A stretch of DNA of 28,078 nt from a virus. Below are positions 22,161 through 28,028 of the stretch, in pieces. The stretch is from positions 1 to 28,078 of IMG/VR virus record IMGVR_UViG_3300025087_000265; one strand, written 5' to 3'. The translations under genes were made by a program, and so were the position numbers. Each line of letters starts with the position of its first letter. Position 1 is the first letter of the stretch. The notes under the pieces were generated by a model. That model made no database searches. It saw only the letters and a program-made list of their open reading frames with translations, and was not told the DNA's origin.

Positions 22161-22183
22161 GGAGGTGATAGATGAAGAAATAG
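22161..22183 (+). other. Strong ribosome site followed by a three-codon minigene
   Basis: GGAGGTGAT (22161-22169), a near-full match to the 16S rRNA 3' end, is followed after two bases by ATG AAG AAA TAG (22172-22183). An overlapping GTG frame would instead give about 12 codons. It lies in the 194-base gap between the DUF932 gene and the next small gene. It may be a leader or minigene, or the strong match may be chance. Confidence 0.3.
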
Positions 22184-22261
22184 CGCAAAGACCAAGTTTT
22201 TAACAGGATTTTAGTATTAAAGTAGTTAAAAGCGTAGTTTGTTTGACCCTGAAAGAGTCAG

Positions 22262-22290
22262 AAGGGAAGTGCTGTATTGGCTTCCCTTTT
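22262..22290 (+). terminator. Probable rho-independent terminator or attenuator
   Basis: AAGGGAAG (22262-22269) pairs perfectly with CTTCCCTT (22281-22288) around an 11-base loop and ends in a short T run (22287-22290). It closes the DUF932 cassette and lies 22 bases before the next gene, so transcription may end or be thinned here. The T run is short, which lowers confidence. Confidence 0.5.
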
Positions 22291-22311
22291 GGTTTGTAAG
22301 GAACAACAGAA

Positions 22312-22491
22312 ATGGAATTAACAGTACAAAGAACAGAAGCAGAAAAGAAAGCAGAGAAGAGACTGTTAGAGGCGTGGATAGGCTTTATGAATCATGAGAT
22401 TACCCATGCCGAATACAAGGAAATTGAAAAGTTACTATTTCCTAGATATGAAGAGAAAGATATTCTTCCATATCTGAGGGGGATCGAATGA
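22312..22491 (+). CDS. Small charged helical protein, 59 aa
   Basis: A Glu/Lys-rich helical protein (MELTVQRTEAEKKAEKRLLE at the start) ending in LLFPRYEEKDILPYLRGIE. AAGGA lies about ten bases before the ATG. Its stop overlaps the next ATG (ATGA), which begins the long coupled run of rightward mini-genes. No function recognised. Confidence 0.65.
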   Translation: MELTVQRTEAEKKAEKRLLEAWIGFMNHEITHAEYKEIEKLLFPRYEEKDILPYLRGIE

Positions 22492-22784
22492 GTGAGTTTG
22501 ACGTTTGCGGCCTATGCCGTAGGAATATGGACGATCTTGTCTTAGTGGTTGAGAAAATAGGCAAGGTTTACTCAGTCGAGGGGAAGGATATTACCCTTGA
22601 GTTTTTCGTAGAGTTTAACTATCTACGAGGTGCAGTTAAACAGTATGAGGGGAGAGAAGAACAGAATGACAGCATTATTAGTGATAAGCGGTCTGATCGT
22701 AGTGGGACAACTCCTTCCGAGCATCTTACTGTTGACCGGGATTTTAGCCGGAATATGGAAGAGTGGGCAAAGAAAAACTCATGA
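22488..22784 (+). CDS. Mini-protein with CxxC, 98 aa
   Basis: Residues 1-60 look like a folded unit: MSEFDVCGLCRRNMDDLVLV with one CxxC, then beta-like segments. The last 40 residues are charged and Ser/Arg-rich, apparently because that stretch also encodes a membrane protein in another frame. GAGGGGGAT precedes the ATG. The stop overlaps the next gene's ATG at 22781. Function unknown. Confidence 0.55.
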   Translation: MSEFDVCGLCRRNMDDLVLVVEKIGKVYSVEGKDITLEFFVEFNYLRGAVKQYEGREEQNDSIISDKRSDRSGTTPSEHLTVDRDFSRNMEEWAKKNS

Positions 22785-22788
22785 ATAA
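22666..22788 (+). CDS. Single-pass membrane mini-protein in an overlapping frame, 40 aa
   Basis: MTALLVISGLIVVGQLLPSI then LLLTGILAGIW form one long or two short hydrophobic segments, ending in the basic tail KSGQRKTHE. GGGGAGAG stands upstream of the ATG. The gene is nested in the 3' part of the 98-residue frame and ends seven bases into the next gene. Small holin-like or inhibitor proteins have this shape, but no function can be assigned. Confidence 0.5.
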   Translation: MTALLVISGLIVVGQLLPSILLLTGILAGIWKSGQRKTHE

Positions 22789-22954
22789 AAACATCGAGTA
22801 CCCCGTAAAAGAGCATCCTGATTACTGGTCATGTGAGGTAAATGGCTGTGATTGGGAGGCTAAAACGGTGGAAGAAATCAACTACGATTACTACCGTTGT
22901 AAGAGGTGCGGGAGGTGCGTAGATCACCTTGAATCCAGAAATTTTGTTGATTGA
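22781..22954 (+). CDS. Zinc-ribbon mini-protein, 57 aa
   Basis: SCEVNGCDW (Cys18-x4-Cys23) and YRCKRCGRCVDH form a Cys-rich metal site separated by an acidic spacer. The ATG at 22781 overlaps the previous stop (ATGA); an in-frame GTG six codons earlier is less likely. One of several similar proteins in this run. Confidence 0.6.
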   Translation: MNKNIEYPVKEHPDYWSCEVNGCDWEAKTVEEINYDYYRCKRCGRCVDHLESRNFVD

Positions 22955-23001
22955 TTTTATTATTATGATTATGATGATCGGCAAGGAGGAACAGGAAACG
23001 T

Positions 23002-23217
23002 ATGGAACGCTTAAAGTTTGGAGGTTCACGCGAGCATTGGAGAAGAGGGGATTATATCATTTTCTTTGAGTCGGAGAATGGCGCGGTAGGTCTTGTGCCT
23101 ATGAGCGAATTTGATGGCCCCCTCACTTCAGTCACGAAATGTCAAGATGCAATCGCAGAATTACAACTTAACTACCCAGACTATCAATTCTGGTACAAGA
23201 GGGAGTATTACCGATGA
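23002..23217 (+). CDS. Hypothetical protein, 71 aa
   Basis: A soluble protein (GDYIIFFESENGAVGLVPMS in the middle) with Trp/Tyr-rich ends, likely a small beta sheet plus helix. AAGGAGG lies 12 bases before the ATG. The 47-base gap before it contains a TTA/TGA-type trinucleotide run. No function recognised. Confidence 0.6.
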   Translation: MERLKFGGSREHWRRGDYIIFFESENGAVGLVPMSEFDGPLTSVTKCQDAIAELQLNYPDYQFWYKREYYR

Positions 23218-23348
23218 AGATGATACTGTTTCTTTTGGTATCAGCGGCTTACTTCAAGGTGTCAATCAAGTACAAGGCACTAAACAAGTATTCACCACTA
23301 TTGGCGATTGTCTTTCTTATCGCCCTGTACCTTACTGTGAGGCACTGA
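23214..23348 (+). CDS. Two-segment membrane mini-protein, 44 aa
   Basis: MKMILFLLVSAAYFKV is a first hydrophobic segment, KYKALNKYS a basic loop, and PLLAIVFLIALYLTV a second segment. The total length and layout resemble small phage membrane proteins such as holin-like or superinfection-exclusion proteins. ATG at 23214 overlaps the previous stop (ATGA). Function cannot be assigned. Confidence 0.6.
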   Translation: MKMILFLLVSAAYFKVSIKYKALNKYSPLLAIVFLIALYLTVRH

Positions 23349-23355
23349 AAAGAGA

Positions 23356-23652
23356 ATGGACATGAGAGATTCTAAACTGAAGAGATTAGATACAATCGTT
23401 GACTTACTGGAAATAGCAACTGAATTGTTGCCGGATATGCCCTGCAAGTCTCTTGCTACCTGTAAGCAGTGTGATCCACATTGCCGGGCAGCGAATGCTG
23501 TTAGATCAGCCACCTTGCTTATCGAAGAAGTGGCTGTGATGATCGAGAAAGAAAAGGATATGCAACCCAGAATCACTACCAGCGAGCCGCTGACTCCGCA
23601 AGAAGTTTATTTGCGTCCCGAACTCTTTACGAAGGATGAACACAATGACTGA
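23356..23652 (+). CDS. Cys-cluster protein, 98 aa
   Basis: An N-terminal helix (LKRLDTIVDLLEIATELLPD) is followed by CKSLATCKQCDPHCRAANA with four Cys and one His in 15 residues, then a second helix and an acidic tail. The cluster could bind zinc or another metal. ATG at 23356 lacks a strong ribosome site; an ATG two codons later is equivalent. Confidence 0.55.
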   Translation: MDMRDSKLKRLDTIVDLLEIATELLPDMPCKSLATCKQCDPHCRAANAVRSATLLIEEVAVMIEKEKDMQPRITTSEPLTPQEVYLRPELFTKDEHND

Positions 23653-23818
23653 CGAAAAACTGAGAGGCGAATTAGCGGGATCTTTGGCAGCGATTAACAA
23701 AACGCTGGAAAAGATCAAGGAGAATCCTTTGCCTACTTCTATTCTGGTTACAGTGAGGGTAGAACTTACTAATATCAGGATGTGGTTAGAGGATGCCTTA
23801 AAGGAATTAAAACAATGA
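23645..23818 (+). CDS. Small helical protein, 57 aa
   Basis: Predicted two-helix protein (LRGELAGSLAAINKTLEKIK, then VRVELTNIRMWLEDALKELK) with heptad-like hydrophobic spacing. AAGGA precedes the ATG at 23645, which overlaps the previous gene by eight bases. No function recognised. Confidence 0.55.
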   Translation: MTDEKLRGELAGSLAAINKTLEKIKENPLPTSILVTVRVELTNIRMWLEDALKELKQ

Positions 23819-23946
23819 GTATCAATGAAACAGAATCATACTGCAACTGTCCAAGATGCCGTGCGCTTAAATGGTACTGGTATTTAAGGACACAAAAGTC
23901 ACCTATCGAGTTAGAGGCAGACAGACTCGCTCAAAGAGGTTTTTGA
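23815..23946 (+). CDS. Mini-protein with CxCxxC, 43 aa
   Basis: The N-terminal CNCPRC is followed by ALKWYWYLRTQ and a charged helix. Its ATG overlaps the previous stop (ATGA), and its stop overlaps the recombinase ATG (TGATG), so it is translated just before that enzyme. Function unknown. Confidence 0.55.
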   Translation: MSINETESYCNCPRCRALKWYWYLRTQKSPIELEADRLAQRGF

Positions 23947-24416
23947 TGCGAGTCGGTTATCTGAGGGTATCGACAGAGGGACAAGATGTAGAAAACCAAC
24001 GTCATGCTATCGGAATATGTGATGAATGGGTATCTGAGTGCGTATCAGGCAAGGCAAGTTGGAGAAGTCGTAAACTTGGTACGTTGATAACAGCCTATCT
24101 TAAAACCGGAGATACCTTAGTAGTATCCGAGCTTTCACGCTTGGGGAGGTCATTCTATGAGATCATTGAAATCCTTTCCATTTTGGAGAATAGGAAGGTT
24201 CACGTCATTTCCATCAAGGAAAATTTTAACTTGTCGGATGATATACAGAGTAAGGTTATCGCTTTCGCGTTTTCTTTGGCAGCGGAGATTGAACGTCAGC
24301 TTATCAGCCAGAGAACTAAGGAGGCGTTGTCTTACAAGCGGAGCCAAGGCGTGATCCTTGGTAGACCAGAGGGGTCTAAAGACAAGAAACCACGAATAAG
24401 GAGGAAAGCAGAATGA
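23946..24416 (+). CDS. Serine recombinase (resolvase/invertase catalytic domain), 156 aa
   Basis: The catalytic serine lies in YLRVSTEGQD (Ser9) and the arginine motif SELSRLGRSF (Arg65, Arg68) follows at the expected distance; IKENFNL and the long E-helix with EIERQLISQRTKEAL are also present. The C-terminus ends in a basic linker (GRPEGSKDKKPRIRRKAE) with almost none of the usual helix-turn-helix, so it is shorter than the 180-190 residue resolvases and invertases. ATG at 23946 is preferred over a longer frame because of AGAGG and the coupled stop. It may invert or resolve DNA, or act as a regulator. Confidence 0.8.
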   Translation: MRVGYLRVSTEGQDVENQRHAIGICDEWVSECVSGKASWRSRKLGTLITAYLKTGDTLVVSELSRLGRSFYEIIEILSILENRKVHVISIKENFNLSDDIQSKVIAFAFSLAAEIERQLISQRTKEALSYKRSQGVILGRPEGSKDKKPRIRRKAE

Positions 24417-24619
24417 AAGTTACTTTGATACCTGTACGAAAACCGAAAGAGTATGAGCCTATTACTGTACAGTTGACTCTAATAAGCCGAGAGGAGGCAT
24501 ACAGATTCATAAAGGAACTAGGTGGTTTACCGTCTCCTGAAGGTTTATTCCAAGAGTTATACGACACTACAAGAGAAGAACTTATCAGGCAGGGCTTTAT
24601 GGAAAGGGAGGATTACTAA
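24413..24619 (+). CDS. Hypothetical protein, 68 aa
   Basis: A charged protein beginning MKVTLIPVRKPKEYEPITVQ with a helical C-terminus. It overlaps the recombinase stop (ATGA) and ends with TAATG shared with the next gene. No recognisable motif. Confidence 0.6.
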   Translation: MKVTLIPVRKPKEYEPITVQLTLISREEAYRFIKELGGLPSPEGLFQELYDTTREELIRQGFMEREDY

Positions 24620-24939
24620 TGGCTGAGCAATCAAGACCACAAGGAAAGAACCACTGCCTGATACGGAGTGCAGTACATCGTGAAAAAGGCGTGTTTCTGA
24701 AACAGGCACTACGTTCTGCCAAGAACAAGGCAAAGAATGTAGCAATGAACAAAGCACAAGGCGATCCATATGCCGGTATGCCCATAAAGTGTGAGGAACA
24801 CCACCGGGGACGGTTACACGGCAAATGGAAATGGGTAGACGTGCCAACTGAGATTAAAGTCTTGGATAAAGAGACAAAAGATCGAATGATTACCAAGATC
24901 ATACCCTTACCTCTTTGGAGACGAGTACCCGGTACATGA
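24619..24939 (+). CDS. Hypothetical basic protein, 106 aa
   Basis: Basic and rich in Lys/Arg/His (HREKGVFLKQALRSAKNKAK, then HHRGRLHGKWKWVDVPTEIK). It may bind nucleic acid, but no fold is recognisable. The start is coupled to the previous stop and its own stop overlaps the next ATG (ATGA). Confidence 0.6.
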   Translation: MAEQSRPQGKNHCLIRSAVHREKGVFLKQALRSAKNKAKNVAMNKAQGDPYAGMPIKCEEHHRGRLHGKWKWVDVPTEIKVLDKETKDRMITKIIPLPLWRRVPGT

Positions 24940-25436
24940 TAGATTACCTACAAGAATCACGTAAGTGGGCATTCAGGCTTTACACCCTAGAGGAAGTCTG
25001 CAAGATTCTACGCATTAGCAAGGAAAAGCTCTATGTACTTAAGAAAATAGGGCTTTTCCGAGCTATGCACAGACGGGCGGGGTTTGGTAAAAGCAGAGGG
25101 GGGGAAACTTACTACACTGATCGGCAAGTATTTGAAGGGATTATGTACCTCTTTCCAGACATAACTACGATAGAGGTTGACTTTCTGAATTCTCAGATTA
25201 CGGAGGTGCCTGACAATGCCACGTTTAAGGAAAGACGGAAGCCCCGCCAGAAAACCCGGCAGAAAAAGCAGGGCGGAGCAAATGGCGGTAGATTCAACGA
25301 TAGAGTTAGAGAAGGACAAGAACGGAAAGTTCGCGGTCGCAAGAGGAAAGTGTACACAGTTGATCCCAGTTGTTATACCAGACGGGATAGCACCGATAGA
25401 CTACCTGACCAAGAAGCAATTGACCCTGATCGGTAG
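24936..25436 (+). CDS. MerR/excisionase-like DNA-binding protein with long overlap, 166 aa
   Basis: Residues about 12-75 fit a MerR-type winged helix: YTLEEVCKILRISKEKLYVL then KKIGLFRAM, and YYTDRQVFEGIMYLF. The remaining 70 residues are extremely basic (RKPRQKTRQKKQGGANGGRF) and share 221 bases with the next gene in another frame. ATG 24936 overlaps the previous stop (ATGA); the ribosome site is weak. Likely a regulator, or a recognition protein such as an excisionase or small terminase relative. The true 3' end may be shorter if the overlap reflects a frameshift. Confidence 0.55.
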   Translation: MIDYLQESRKWAFRLYTLEEVCKILRISKEKLYVLKKIGLFRAMHRRAGFGKSRGGETYYTDRQVFEGIMYLFPDITTIEVDFLNSQITEVPDNATFKERRKPRQKTRQKKQGGANGGRFNDRVREGQERKVRGRKRKVYTVDPSCYTRRDSTDRLPDQEAIDPDR

Positions 25437-25614
25437 GATAGAACGGATAGGGATAGAGGGAAGGCCAGAGGATATGGTGAGATTAAAGGCGAATCAGATA
25501 CTCCTTCAGAAAGTCATGCCTGATCTTACCAAGAGCGAAACGCTGGTTACTATTTCCCCTTACGAACGCATTGCTAAGGCAATAGAGGACGCAGAAAAAG
25601 ATGGAAAATCTTAA
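25216..25614 (+). CDS. Hypothetical protein, 132 aa, possible small-terminase-like
   Basis: A very basic N-terminus (MPRLRKDGSPARKPGRKSRA) is followed by beta-like and helical parts, with the C-terminal LKANQILLQKVMPDLTKSE that resembles the end of several phage DNA-packaging small subunits. That resemblance is weak. GGAGG nine bases before ATG 25216 fixes the start. It overlaps the MerR-like gene by 221 bases. Confidence 0.55.
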   Translation: MPRLRKDGSPARKPGRKSRAEQMAVDSTIELEKDKNGKFAVARGKCTQLIPVVIPDGIAPIDYLTKKQLTLIGRIERIGIEGRPEDMVRLKANQILLQKVMPDLTKSETLVTISPYERIAKAIEDAEKDGKS

Positions 25615-25786
25615 TTGCCGATGCAACAAGTGTAGCTATGAGTGGAAGTCTAAAACTCTAGCTGTCCCTAAGTGCTGTCCTATGTGTAAATCCTATCGTT
25701 GGAACATGAAAGAGGTGGTAAATGAAAGAGAAGATTATAGCAATGATAGAACAGCTACGGGATTCTTACGAAGTGTGGACGACTGA
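25601..25786 (+). CDS. Zinc-ribbon mini-protein, 61 aa
   Basis: CNKC (about 8-11) and CCPMCKSYRW (about 25-34) form a rubredoxin-like ribbon with Trp after each knuckle, the common CxxC-W-CPxC pattern of small phage and bacterial ribbon proteins. The last 20 residues overlap the next mini-gene. Start overlaps the preceding stop region. Function unknown. Confidence 0.6.
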   Translation: MENLNCRCNKCSYEWKSKTLAVPKCCPMCKSYRWNMKEVVNEREDYSNDRTATGFLRSVDD

Positions 25787-25841
25787 ATACCGTGAATGTG
25801 ACCATATTTTGCATATTTTGCATCGGGTTCATAAGTTATGA
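25722..25841 (+). CDS. Mini-protein, 39 aa
   Basis: A short helical peptide (MKEKIIAMIEQLRDSYEVWT at the start) with a His-rich end (HILHILHRVHKL). AGAGGTGG precedes the ATG. It overlaps the ribbon gene by 65 bases and its stop overlaps the nuclease start (ATGATAG). No function recognised; it may mainly couple translation to the nuclease. Confidence 0.5.
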   Translation: MKEKIIAMIEQLRDSYEVWTTEYRECDHILHILHRVHKL

Positions 25842-26707
25842 TAGTGGAACGGATTGACAGATATATGGAGAGCCAGATCAAGGAGCATCCCTGTAATACC
25901 AATAGGGCATCCGAGATCGGGCATGAATGCGACAGGTATCTTGTTTTCAGCCGTACCAGAAGCGATAAGAAATTACATGGACTAGATTCTGAGTACATCT
26001 TTAGAGAAGGAAACTACCAAGAGGCGGCTGTTCTTAACCTCTTAACTGAGGCTGGTTTTTCAGTAGTTGAGCAGCAGCGGCCTTTTGAGTGGAAAAGATA
26101 CCAGTTAACAGGGCATGTTGACGGCAAGATCATCATTGAGAATGAAGCCATACCTATCGAGATCAAGTCTATGGCCCCTTGGATCTGGGATTCTATTAAG
26201 ACTCTCGATGATATGATGAATAGTAAATACCCTTGGATAAGAAAGTATCCGGCTCAACTTACCATGTACGAAATGATGGATGAGAAAGAGCTTGCTATCT
26301 TCCTAACCAAGAACAAGTCAACAGGCCGTATCAGAGAAATTCCAATTACCCTTGACTATTCCTATGCTGAATTTCTTGTACAGAAGTGCGAGAGAATCAA
26401 CGAGGCTATCGCCACTCATACCATACCGGAACCGATTACATGGTGTGATACTTGCGACAAATGCCCCTTTAATCACGTCTGTCTCCAAGAAGTCCTCAGA
26501 GAAGAACTGCAATTCACTGTAGACCCAGACGCAGAAGAGAAGATAGATGGATGGTTTGAACTGAGGCAATGGCACGACAAGTGGAAGGACTTGGACGATT
26601 GGCGCAAGGAACATTTCAGGGGAATAGATAGGCTGGTTGTCGGACCTTACCTAATCATGGGTAGGGGAACATCTAAGGGCTGGAAAACAACAATAACGAG
26701 GATATGA
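25838..26707 (+). CDS. Cas4/RecB-like PD-(D/E)xK nuclease with Cys cluster
   Basis: The 289-residue product shows the nuclease core: RASEIGHECDRY (Cys31), GHVDGKI (Asp95), IPIEIKS with Glu108 and Lys110 as the (D/E)xK, and YPAQLTMY (Gln140) as the QxxxY motif. A second Cys group, Cys203-x2-Cys206-x2-Cys209-x5-Cys215 in CDTCDKCPFNHVC, resembles the iron-sulfur site of Cas4 and AddB-type nucleases. It may process DNA ends for replication or recombination. It is not next to a CRISPR array. ATGA overlap upstream; ParB-like gene coupled downstream. Confidence 0.82.
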   Translation: MIVERIDRYMESQIKEHPCNTNRASEIGHECDRYLVFSRTRSDKKLHGLDSEYIFREGNYQEAAVLNLLTEAGFSVVEQQRPFEWKRYQLTGHVDGKIIIENEAIPIEIKSMAPWIWDSIKTLDDMMNSKYPWIRKYPAQLTMYEMMDEKELAIFLTKNKSTGRIREIPITLDYSYAEFLVQKCERINEAIATHTIPEPITWCDTCDKCPFNHVCLQEVLREELQFTVDPDAEEKIDGWFELRQWHDKWKDLDDWRKEHFRGIDRLVVGPYLIMGRGTSKGWKTTITRI

Positions 26708-26709
26708 AA

Positions 26710-27492
26710 ATGGCAGAGAAAGACCCAACAAGAATTTACAGCAGGAAACTGGAAGAACTGTCCGTTAAGGACGGGTTCAATGTTCGTATCGACACGCTGG
26801 ATTCAAAAGTAACTATTGAGGAACTGGCAAAGTCTATCGCCACGGTCGGCCTGAAAGATCCCTTGGTTGTCTTTGAGGAAGGTGAGGAAACCTTTATCGA
26901 GGACGGACACCGGAGGTTTGCGGCGATTTTAGTTGCCAACAAGGAACTTGCCGCCAATATCGAGACAGTCAAGGTCCGGTACAACAACAAGGCAACAGAT
27001 GAAGAACGTACTGTCAACCTCATGGTGCGACAAGGCGAACCTCTTGCCTTACTGGAACAGGCAGAAGTAGTGCGGAGACTCCTATTTGTTCACAAGCTGG
27101 AAGAACAGGCAGTAGCCGACAAGGTAGGTGCAAGCATTTCCCATATCAAGAATCTCAGGCTCTTGATTGACGCGCCGGAAGGTGTCAAGGCACTGATAGT
27201 CGAGGACAAGGTATCAGCGAGCCATGCCATAGAAGCCATGCGTAAGTTTGGCGATAAGGCAGAAGAGGCATTGGTACAAGCCCTTGTTATGGTCGAGGGT
27301 AAGGGCAAGAAGAGGGTAACGAATAAGACCCTGAAAGCAACTGGACCTAAGACCAACTGGAAAGAGATCGGCCCAAGACTCAGGGACATGATCGAGATCC
27401 TGTTGTCCATCGACACGAGCAACGTGGAAGCTATTAAGGGTAACTTGGAAGATGCCAAGATGCTTCTGGTTGAATTGGGAATCAATTCATGA
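26710..27492 (+). CDS. ParB/Srx-fold DNA-binding protein
   Basis: The 260-residue product has the ParB N-terminal nuclease-like fold: a strand and helix with TIEELAKSIATVGLKDPLVV and the nucleotide-binding IEDGHRRFAA (GHRR at 66-69). A helix-turn-helix part follows at about 122-170 (EEQAVADKVGASISHIKNLR). The C-terminus is a helical tail for dimerisation. ATG 26710 follows GAGG with eight-base spacing; ATG 26704 is also possible. No parA is seen. It may bind a centromere-like site, segregate DNA or act as a regulator. Confidence 0.8.
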   Translation: MAEKDPTRIYSRKLEELSVKDGFNVRIDTLDSKVTIEELAKSIATVGLKDPLVVFEEGEETFIEDGHRRFAAILVANKELAANIETVKVRYNNKATDEERTVNLMVRQGEPLALLEQAEVVRRLLFVHKLEEQAVADKVGASISHIKNLRLLIDAPEGVKALIVEDKVSASHAIEAMRKFGDKAEEALVQALVMVEGKGKKRVTNKTLKATGPKTNWKEIGPRLRDMIEILLSIDTSNVEAIKGNLEDAKMLLVELGINS

Positions 27493-27653
27493 AGTGGGTA
27501 TGCCGGGAGTGCCACGACCATTGCATAGTAGACACGGGGGAGGCTAAGCGGCCCCCTGAAACCTGTGTATACTCTGGGTTTGAAGTTAAGTGGGAAAAGA
27601 TAACTGAGCCGCCAAAATTTGTTCCTCTCTCAGAGTTAGGTCAATATCAGTAA
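27489..27653 (+). CDS. Cys-containing mini-protein, 54 aa
   Basis: WVCRECHDHC (CxxC with a third Cys and two His) and a later TCVYSGFEVKW form a likely zinc site; the end is Pro/Leu-rich. Its ATG overlaps the ParB-like stop (ATGA). Function unknown. Confidence 0.6.
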   Translation: MKWVCRECHDHCIVDTGEAKRPPETCVYSGFEVKWEKITEPPKFVPLSELGQYQ

Positions 27654-27661
27654 ACGAAAAG

Positions 27662-27721
27662 CCTTGGGCGTCTCCTTTGGTGAAGGGGTGAGACGACTGA
27701 GCTAAACGATGTGGCCCAAGG
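27662..27721. other. Structured tRNA-like element closed by an 8-bp inverted repeat
   Basis: CCTTGGGC (27662-27669) pairs perfectly with GCCCAAGG (27714-27721). Directly inside, GTCTC (27670-27674) pairs with GAGAC (27690-27694). On the minus strand the part CGTTTAGCTCAGTCGTCTC looks like the D-arm region of a tRNA, but no T-arm is present and the length is only 60 bases. It lies in a gene-free 171-base gap. It may be a small RNA, a processed tRNA-like signal, or a pseudo-tRNA. Confidence 0.45.
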
Positions 27722-27759
27722 TATAGTTCATGGCATCGTTAGCTTGGTTGTGTAGACCG

Positions 27760-27800
27760 GGGGGCTGTGACGATCATGCAGTAATGTCATTCAAGCCCCC
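27760..27800 (+). promoter_or_regulatory. Stable hairpin in the leader of the 67-residue gene
   Basis: GGGGGCT (27760-27766) pairs with AGCCCCC (27794-27800). Further in, TGAC (27768-27771) pairs with GTCA (27786-27789) around a loop. It is followed 13 bases later by AAGGAGG of the next gene. With no T run, it is more likely a leader structure or RNA-processing site than a terminator. Confidence 0.5.
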
Positions 27801-27824
27801 AACTTATTTCAAGGAGGTAACATA

Positions 27825-28028
27825 ATGCCATGTGGTAAATGGGGAGACAAAGAAACCACCGCTCATGTCAATCATAGCTGTGTCCATTGTGGAAACTTCA
27901 CCGGGGACTTTAACGACCTACTCATGGAATATGCCAAGGAATGTATTGGATGCTTTGGCGGCACGGAGTGTCATTTCATCGGCTTGTGTGAGAAGGTTCA
28001 ACCAAAATACACGGAGGAAGATGAATGA
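27825..28028 (+). CDS. Cys/His-rich mini-protein, 67 aa
   Basis: HSCVHCGNF, then ECIGCFGGTECHFIGLCEK, give six Cys and several His, suited to one or two zinc ions. The last part is acidic. AAGGAGG is well placed before the ATG. The stop overlaps the next ATG (ATGA). Function unknown. Confidence 0.65.
   Translation: MPCGKWGDKETTAHVNHSCVHCGNFTGDFNDLLMEYAKECIGCFGGTECHFIGLCEKVQPKYTEEDE

Noticed and set aside
21527-22195. Antisense frame of 222 codons over the DUF932 gene
   Set aside because: The sense strand is clearly DUF932 with a ribosome site; the antisense translation is Cys/Phe-rich without motif and reads like a shadow frame.
23111-23365. 84-codon frame in another phase
   Set aside because: It overlaps the 71-residue and 44-residue membrane protein genes, which have coupled starts and coherent protein features; its own start has no ribosome site.
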